64,000 nucleotides of DNA from an uncultured Bacteroidia bacterium (lineage in GTDB: Bacteria; Bacteroidota; Bacteroidia; Bacteroidales; UBA932), in contig CADCJX010000002.1 in the NCBI GenBank assembly GCA_902801885.1, forward strand, positions 54,272 to 118,271, in the 5' to 3' direction. Both the position numbers and the translations under genes were made by a program. Under the pieces are notes generated by a model. That model was given only the letters and a program-made list of their open reading frames with translations, was not told the origin of the DNA and did no database searches. Positions 60,381 to 64,000 of this stretch are shown here, in pieces (position 1 is the stretch's first letter; each line of letters starts with the position of its first letter).

Positions 60381-60929
60381 CTATGTGAACTTCGCCTTAG
60401 TGCAATAATAAACGACGAGGCCTCCCAGCAGCAAGAGGATTTCGAATGCTATGATCGCCCAGACCCAGGCCTTGGAAGAAAGCCAGACGCCTTGCCCCGC
60501 CGCAATGCTCTTCAAGTCTTTTTTGTATTGGGAGAAGAGTTCCTTCTGCTCCAACTTGTATTCTTCAAGGGCCAGTTTCTGATCGGAAATGAGTTCGCGA
60601 TGAAGGTCATTAACCGTCAGAACAGACTTGTCGTCAAGTTGGACAGTATACTTCGTCTCATTCATCCTCTCAAGAGCAAGGTCTATTCGATCCAAGGTCC
60701 ACTTGATCTTCCAGGACGCTTCCTGAATGGACGCTGCAGTTTCGTCCATTCCGAAAGCCTCGATGACCATCGTCTCAAAAGACGCCTCCAGCTCTGAGGC
60801 CACCTTTTTTACCTGCCCAAGAAGTTCCTTTACGTTCTCGGATTCCTTCTTCAGTTCTTCCTGGTCGTCTATCTCGTCCATCATGGCCCCGAAATCGAGG
60901 CCGGTCTTGGGGGGTAACTTATCTTTCAT
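60381..60929 (-). CDS. Coiled-coil protein with C-terminal membrane anchor, mobilisation module
   Basis: 182 aa. A long charged helical region (about 15-135, rich in E/K/L heptads: QEELKKESENVKELLGQVKKVASELEASFETM) is followed by one membrane segment near the C-terminus (AWVWAIIAFEILLLLGGLVVYY) and a short basic tail. No signal peptide, so a tail-anchored inner-membrane protein with a cytosolic coiled coil is expected. It follows the relaxase by 12 bp in the same direction, a place where Bacteroidota mobilisable elements often carry such accessory proteins. Function unknown. Confidence 0.75.
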   Translation of the reverse strand: MKDKLPPKTGLDFGAMMDEIDDQEELKKESENVKELLGQVKKVASELEASFETMVIEAFGMDETAASIQEASWKIKWTLDRIDLALERMNETKYTVQLDDKSVLTVNDLHRELISDQKLALEEYKLEQKELFSQYKKDLKSIAAGQGVWLSSKAWVWAIIAFEILLLLGGLVVYYCTKAKFT

Positions 60930-60941
60930 TATGCAGTCTGT

Positions 60942-62153
60942 TTATCTGTGTCGTCTATACGGGCGTACATGCAGCTCCTTCGCTTTCTTCAGACAACGGC
61001 GCGCCCAAAGCCAGTCGTCCTCTTTGGGATCCTTTCCCCAGCCGGTTCCCGGAGAGCTGCCGCCACCACAGGACTGGGACAGCGCCGTTGCCCCGTCGAC
61101 ATACTCGCAGAAAAGGAGCATGGCGGTATGCAGGACGTGCTCTCGGCTGGTGCTGGAGTTGTTTTCCGGAACCTCCGCTTCCTTCTGGAAGATCTCATAG
61201 ATCGCCTCTGGAATGTCGAGGGAATACCTCTGCCCCTCGACCGTGATGTCCTGGTGGACCATAGCCGGGACAGGCTTCGGCGTCGGGGTGGGACGTTTCG
61301 TCACATCCGCTGCCGTAGGACGGGGTTTTTCCGTCTTTTCAGCCGGGACATTCACTTCCTTGACAGGATGCAGTTTTGCCCACGTCTCTTGGATCCTGGA
61401 GGGTGTGAGGCTGCGGGTATGCCCCAGCTCTGAGGACTTATATTTGATATATCCTATATTCAGGGAATAGCCATGGATCTTGCCTTCTTCGTCGAGCCGG
61501 AAGACTACTTTATAGCCCTTTCCCTCAAGTTTCTGCTTATAGGCATCCCAGTCAAAGGTATCCATTTCCTTCAGGGCTGCGATGCAGTCCTGGGTGACCA
61601 GCACTGCCCTTTCCTTGTGGATTTCCTCGGGCTGGACCCATCCCCGGCGTTCGTTGATCACGCAGGCTGCTTGCTTTGCCCGCTCGCTGACGTAGTGGGA
61701 GTCGATGACGTTCCCGTCCATGTCAATCCGGTTGGCAATGATGTGCAGGTGCAGGATTCCGCTGTCGCTATCGTGGTGGAGCATGGCGACGTACTGGGTG
61801 TTCTTAAGATTCGTGGATTTGGAACTCTCCCGCCCGGTCCGTCCGGAATAGTCCACAGCATCGAACTCCCGGACGAAATCATCCGCAAGTTCCCTCCATT
61901 CCTCCAGTGTCCATCCGACCGTCTCCTCTCTGGCGGGTGATACCTCGATCCGGAGGGAGGTGCATTTCAGGTGCTTGGTCCGGTTCAGTTTCTCCCGGAA
62001 CTGTTCCTGAAGGAGCTTCATCCTCGACCAGATCGCGGACGCGGAGAGGTTCTCCGGGAGGCAATTGACCTTGACGATTTCGGACAAGTCTTTTTCGGTG
62101 GAGTAACGGACGGTGATGCTCCCGTGTGTTACGGCTGCTGCTTTTGCGACCAT
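60942..62153 (-). CDS. Relaxase / mobilisation nuclease (MobA/VirD2-like)
   Basis: 403 aa. The N-terminal relaxase domain (about 1-210) contains YSTEKDLSEIVKVNCLPENL, RTKHLKCTSLRIEVSPAREE, and the metal-binding motif MLHHDSDSGILHLHIIANRID with the HxH pair at about 135-137. A linker rich in Pro/Lys/Thr (about 265-300) precedes a C-terminal helical part. It nicks oriT and leads the single strand into a recipient through a conjugation machine supplied by another element. The partner MobC-like gene ends 3 bp upstream. Confidence 0.9.
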   Translation of the reverse strand: MVAKAAAVTHGSITVRYSTEKDLSEIVKVNCLPENLSASAIWSRMKLLQEQFREKLNRTKHLKCTSLRIEVSPAREETVGWTLEEWRELADDFVREFDAVDYSGRTGRESSKSTNLKNTQYVAMLHHDSDSGILHLHIIANRIDMDGNVIDSHYVSERAKQAACVINERRGWVQPEEIHKERAVLVTQDCIAALKEMDTFDWDAYKQKLEGKGYKVVFRLDEEGKIHGYSLNIGYIKYKSSELGHTRSLTPSRIQETWAKLHPVKEVNVPAEKTEKPRPTAADVTKRPTPTPKPVPAMVHQDITVEGQRYSLDIPEAIYEIFQKEAEVPENNSSTSREHVLHTAMLLFCEYVDGATALSQSCGGGSSPGTGWGKDPKEDDWLWARRCLKKAKELHVRPYRRHR

Positions 62154-62156
62154 ATT

Positions 62157-62525
62157 CTATTCCTTCATTTTGTCGATGATACTGTCCCAATAAGCAAGGA
62201 TCTTGTTGACGGAATCCAGCCACGCCTGCCGGAATTTCTCATTCTTGAAGTACAGCTTCCTCTTCTCCGGCTCCTTGCTGTTGACCTGACTGAAGAGACG
62301 GACCACGTCTCCCCTGGCATCGGTCAAGCTGGTCAGGGCCTCGATCTCCCGCTCCGTCAGATGGTACTTTGGCTGGTGGCCGAGTGTACATTCCCGGGTG
62401 TATTTGCTTACGGTCTTGCCACATTCATCAGCACGTTTCTTCACGGCGTCATACTCTTCCTGAGTGACGCGGGCGTCCAAGTGCAGTATGCGTTTGGACA
62501 CGGCTTTGGTCTCTTTCTGTTTCAT
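62157..62525 (-). CDS. MobC-like relaxosome accessory protein
   Basis: 122 aa from the ATG at 62525 (MKQKETKAVSKRILHLDARVTQEEYDAVKKRADECGKTVSKYTRECTLG), a ribbon-helix-helix-like start as in MobC proteins. The frame stays open upstream to 62765, but that part overlaps the DnaC-like gene and the likely oriT. The C-terminal half is helical (RLFSQVNSKEPEKRKLYFKNEKFRQAWLDSVNKILAYWDSI). It helps the relaxase bind or melt oriT. Confidence 0.82.
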   Translation of the reverse strand: MKQKETKAVSKRILHLDARVTQEEYDAVKKRADECGKTVSKYTRECTLGHQPKYHLTEREIEALTSLTDARGDVVRLFSQVNSKEPEKRKLYFKNEKFRQAWLDSVNKILAYWDSIIDKMKE

Positions 62526-62655
62526 GTTCAGTTCTCTTTTAAGTCTACCCAATGCGAGCCGGCGAGCGTTCAAGATGCCACGTTGGACAAGTCGCACCGC
62601 GAGTTTGTCCGACATTGGCACATCTAGCAATACGGAGGAGAAAAAATACTCCTCC
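62526..62655 (-). other. Candidate oriT region
   Basis: 130 bp without a supported gene, directly upstream of mobC and the relaxase. It holds an inverted repeat GGACAA-TCGC-ACC-GCGA-TTGTCC (62585-62610) and a second hairpin GGAGGAG/CTCCTCC around AAAAAATA (62633-62655). This position and structure fit a nick region, but the nick site cannot be read. Confidence 0.4.
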
Positions 62656-63339
62656 TCACTCCGCAGGTTTGCCAATCTGTTCGCGATAAGAATCTCCCAG
62701 GAAAACAATCCTTTCACACATCTCCTCGAACCGGTCGAGGACGCGTTTTCCATACCATGCCACAATCCGGTCGTCAGAGAGGTTCGTTGATATGATGGTT
62801 ACCCGCTGCTTCTCGTATCTCTCATAGATGAGTTCAGGCAGGGGCGTATAGTCCACTCCGTAATCCTTGCACTTGGCAGGTTCTGTTCCCAGATCGTCCA
62901 GGAAGAGGTAGTCTGCCTTCTTGAATTCGTCATAATAAGACGGCTGCTTGTCGAGCTTGGCTTTGAATTGGTCATAGACCATCAAGGCGGTACATTTATA
63001 GATGCCGCTGGCGCCGTACCGGTACAAGGAACACAGTGCGTTCATGAGCGAGGACTTCCCTGATCCCAGGGTTCCCTGAAGAAGAAGGCTGCTCTTCAAC
63101 CTGGGGCCCGTCATCCACTCGGCGGCCGCCGCAATGTTTTCGGCGACCTCCGTTCCGGCTATTTCACGGAATTCACAGCCGCGGTCTTCGACCACGTCTT
63201 GATAAAGCTCCATCAAAACAGCTTGAATAACTTCTTTATCTTTCCCTATCAGCTTTGGAGGAAGCTTGGGGATATGCTTAGTGCCTGATGTATTCTGCCG
63301 GATTGCAGACATCAAGTGCTGGATTGCTGTTGGTTCCAT
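62656..63339 (-). CDS. DnaC/IstB-like ATP-binding protein
   Basis: 227 aa. Walker A LLLQGTLGSGKSSLMNAL (about 85-102), Walker B ADYLFLDDLGTEPAK (about 150-164), sensor region VTIISTNLSDDRIVAWYGKRVLDRFEEMCERI. This is the DnaC-type AAA+ helicase loader pattern. It probably loads the host DnaB helicase at the element origin. Its first 62 bp overlap the 3' end of the winged-helix gene in another frame. Confidence 0.88.
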   Translation of the reverse strand: MEPTAIQHLMSAIRQNTSGTKHIPKLPPKLIGKDKEVIQAVLMELYQDVVEDRGCEFREIAGTEVAENIAAAAEWMTGPRLKSSLLLQGTLGSGKSSLMNALCSLYRYGASGIYKCTALMVYDQFKAKLDKQPSYYDEFKKADYLFLDDLGTEPAKCKDYGVDYTPLPELIYERYEKQRVTIISTNLSDDRIVAWYGKRVLDRFEEMCERIVFLGDSYREQIGKPAE

Positions 63340-63796
63340 AACTGTTTTCTCTTTTGACCCGAGATGGGTCGTCTTTGTGTTTAGGATTATCTATAGCGCT
63401 ATGCACTATTTTATTGGTTGAAGTTTTTTCACCGGCATCGGTGAAAATATTGCTCTGTTCCTGGTGAAATTTTATCACCGACATCGGTGAAATATTTTCA
63501 CCATCCTTGTTGAAATAATCGCGCTTGACTTCCTCGCTGACCGTGTATTCGTATGTCCGGTATTTCGGGTGCTTCTCCTTTGAGCGGACAATCAGACCCT
63601 GGTCCATCAATTTTTTGATGGCCGTGCAGACCGTCCTTTTGGAGACATTAGCGTAATCCGCAAGAGATTGCTCGCTCTTATACATGGTCATCCCTGTTCG
63701 GCTATAAGAGAAAACCAGCCCAAAAATGACCAGCTCACACTTATTCAAGTTGAGCTTTCTCCCTAACATCCATTCATAGACGACGAAGTCAGACAT
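63278..63796 (-). CDS. Winged-helix replication/partition-type DNA-binding protein
   Basis: 172 aa. The N-terminal 90 residues form a winged helix (VVYEWMLGRKLNLNKCELVIFGLVFSYS, SLADYANVSKRTVCTAIKKLMDQGLIVRSKEKHPKYRTYEYTVS), similar to the front part of DnaD-like and phage replication proteins. The rest is polar and poorly ordered. It is paired with a DnaC-like loader, which fits a replication-initiation pair. The gene contains two palindromes at 63426-63490 that may be binding sites for its own product. Confidence 0.78.
   Translation of the reverse strand: MSDFVVYEWMLGRKLNLNKCELVIFGLVFSYSRTGMTMYKSEQSLADYANVSKRTVCTAIKKLMDQGLIVRSKEKHPKYRTYEYTVSEEVKRDYFNKDGENISPMSVIKFHQEQSNIFTDAGEKTSTNKIVHSAIDNPKHKDDPSRVKRENSYGTNSNPALDVCNPAEYIRH
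63426..63490 (-). promoter_or_regulatory. Paired palindromes TCACCG-nCAT-CGGTGA inside the winged-helix gene
   Basis: TTTTCACCG-GCAT-CGGTGAAAA (63426-63447) and TCACCG-ACAT-CGGTGA (63475-63490), plus half sites GGTGAAA near 63463 and TTTTCACC near 63495. They may be iterons or operators. Confidence 0.5.
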
Positions 63797-63798
63797 CC

Positions 63799-64000
63799 CT
63801 ATTTCTTAGTGGTCTGATACTCGTCCGCCAGTTTGCGGGCCTTGTCGACGTCGAAGACGATCCGTCGGCCGATACGAGAGACGATCGCTTCCCGCAGGAC
63901 ACCTCCGCCGACATTGGATCCGTCCTCCTCGCGCGGCGCGCGCATCAGCGCGTAAATAGTAGATTCGGAGCATCCGAGCTCCACGGCCAGGGCGTGAACG
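63799..64000 (-). CDS. Excisionase-like helix-turn-helix protein, cut by the window end
   Basis: At least 66 codons are visible; the frame stays open to the window edge, so the 5' end is missing (a GTG at 63984 is a less likely start). The visible part HALAVELGCSESTIYALMRA is a helix-turn-helix, followed by SRIGRRIVFDVDKARKLADEY, the pattern of excisionase/MerR-like HTH_17 proteins in which the wing reads the DNA. Such proteins control excision or replication of integrated elements. It ends 2 bp before the winged-helix gene start. Confidence 0.72.
   Translation of the reverse strand, partial: VHALAVELGCSESTIYALMRAPREEDGSNVGGGVLREAIVSRIGRRIVFDVDKARKLADEYQTTKK

Overview
The window reads as a chromosome segment of a Bacteroidales-type bacterium (phylum Bacteroidota). 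It has a SusC/SusD pair with an ECF sigma factor and a FecR-type anti-sigma, several lipoproteins with periplasmic sugar-enzyme folds, and Bacteroidota promoters (TTTG or TTG, 20-21 bp, TAnnTTTG). No CRISPR array is present. No species can be named from the sequence.

1-31,000, host-like, with many carbohydrate genes. A GH2 beta-galactosidase tail is followed by a minus-strand cluster: tetraheme cytochrome fused to an FGE-like domain, Tat-exported Gfo/Idh/MocA oxidoreductase, TIM-barrel sugar isomerase, HAD phosphatase, outer-membrane receptor. Nearby are DUF456, Xaa-Pro aminopeptidase, a double DUF1080 protein and an AGE-type epimerase. A Y1 (REP-associated) transposase sits between two direct 102-bp copies of a palindromic element; a third, inverted copy lies after aspS. 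ksgA carries two in-frame repeat insertions. A second oxidoreductase plus MBL hydrolase, the SusC/SusD-FecR-sigma unit, a DUF4965-type enzyme and a DUF6786-like lipoprotein follow, ending at tRNA-Ser(GCT).

31,217-55,400, probable island inserted behind tRNA-Ser. It holds a sigma-like factor with two AAA+ ATPases (one ClpX-like), a phage-type macro-like protein, a minus-strand group (SIS-like, PD-(D/E)XK, Vsr, unknowns), and a more AT-rich defence block: unknown 976 aa protein, 2075 aa DUF1998 helicase (Druantia DruE-like), Cas4/RecB-like nuclease, cytosine-5 methyltransferase, then an McrB-like/DUF2357 pair with its own promoter.

55,341-60,353, the most unusual part. A Ro60 (TROVE) gene is embedded in a minus-strand array of seven predicted Y RNAs. 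Four of them contain circularly permuted tRNA modules with a capped acceptor stem, and tRNA-Met and tRNA-Lys with encoded CCA lie directly against the 5' ends of two of them. A third tRNA (Met) and a further array of twelve tRNAs of different isotypes follow. Three promoters in this region share one palindromic box (TGCAAGTCTTGCA) at exactly 28 bp from the -7 element, which defines a small regulon: Y RNA/Ro60 unit, tRNA array and a small protein.

60,381-64,000, mobilisation and replication module: coiled-coil membrane protein, MOB relaxase, MobC-like protein, possible oriT, DnaC-like ATPase, winged-helix initiator and an excisionase-like HTH protein cut by the window end. The defence block, Ro60/tRNA array and mobilisation genes are plausibly cargo of one integrative mobilisable element; its integrase is not in the window.
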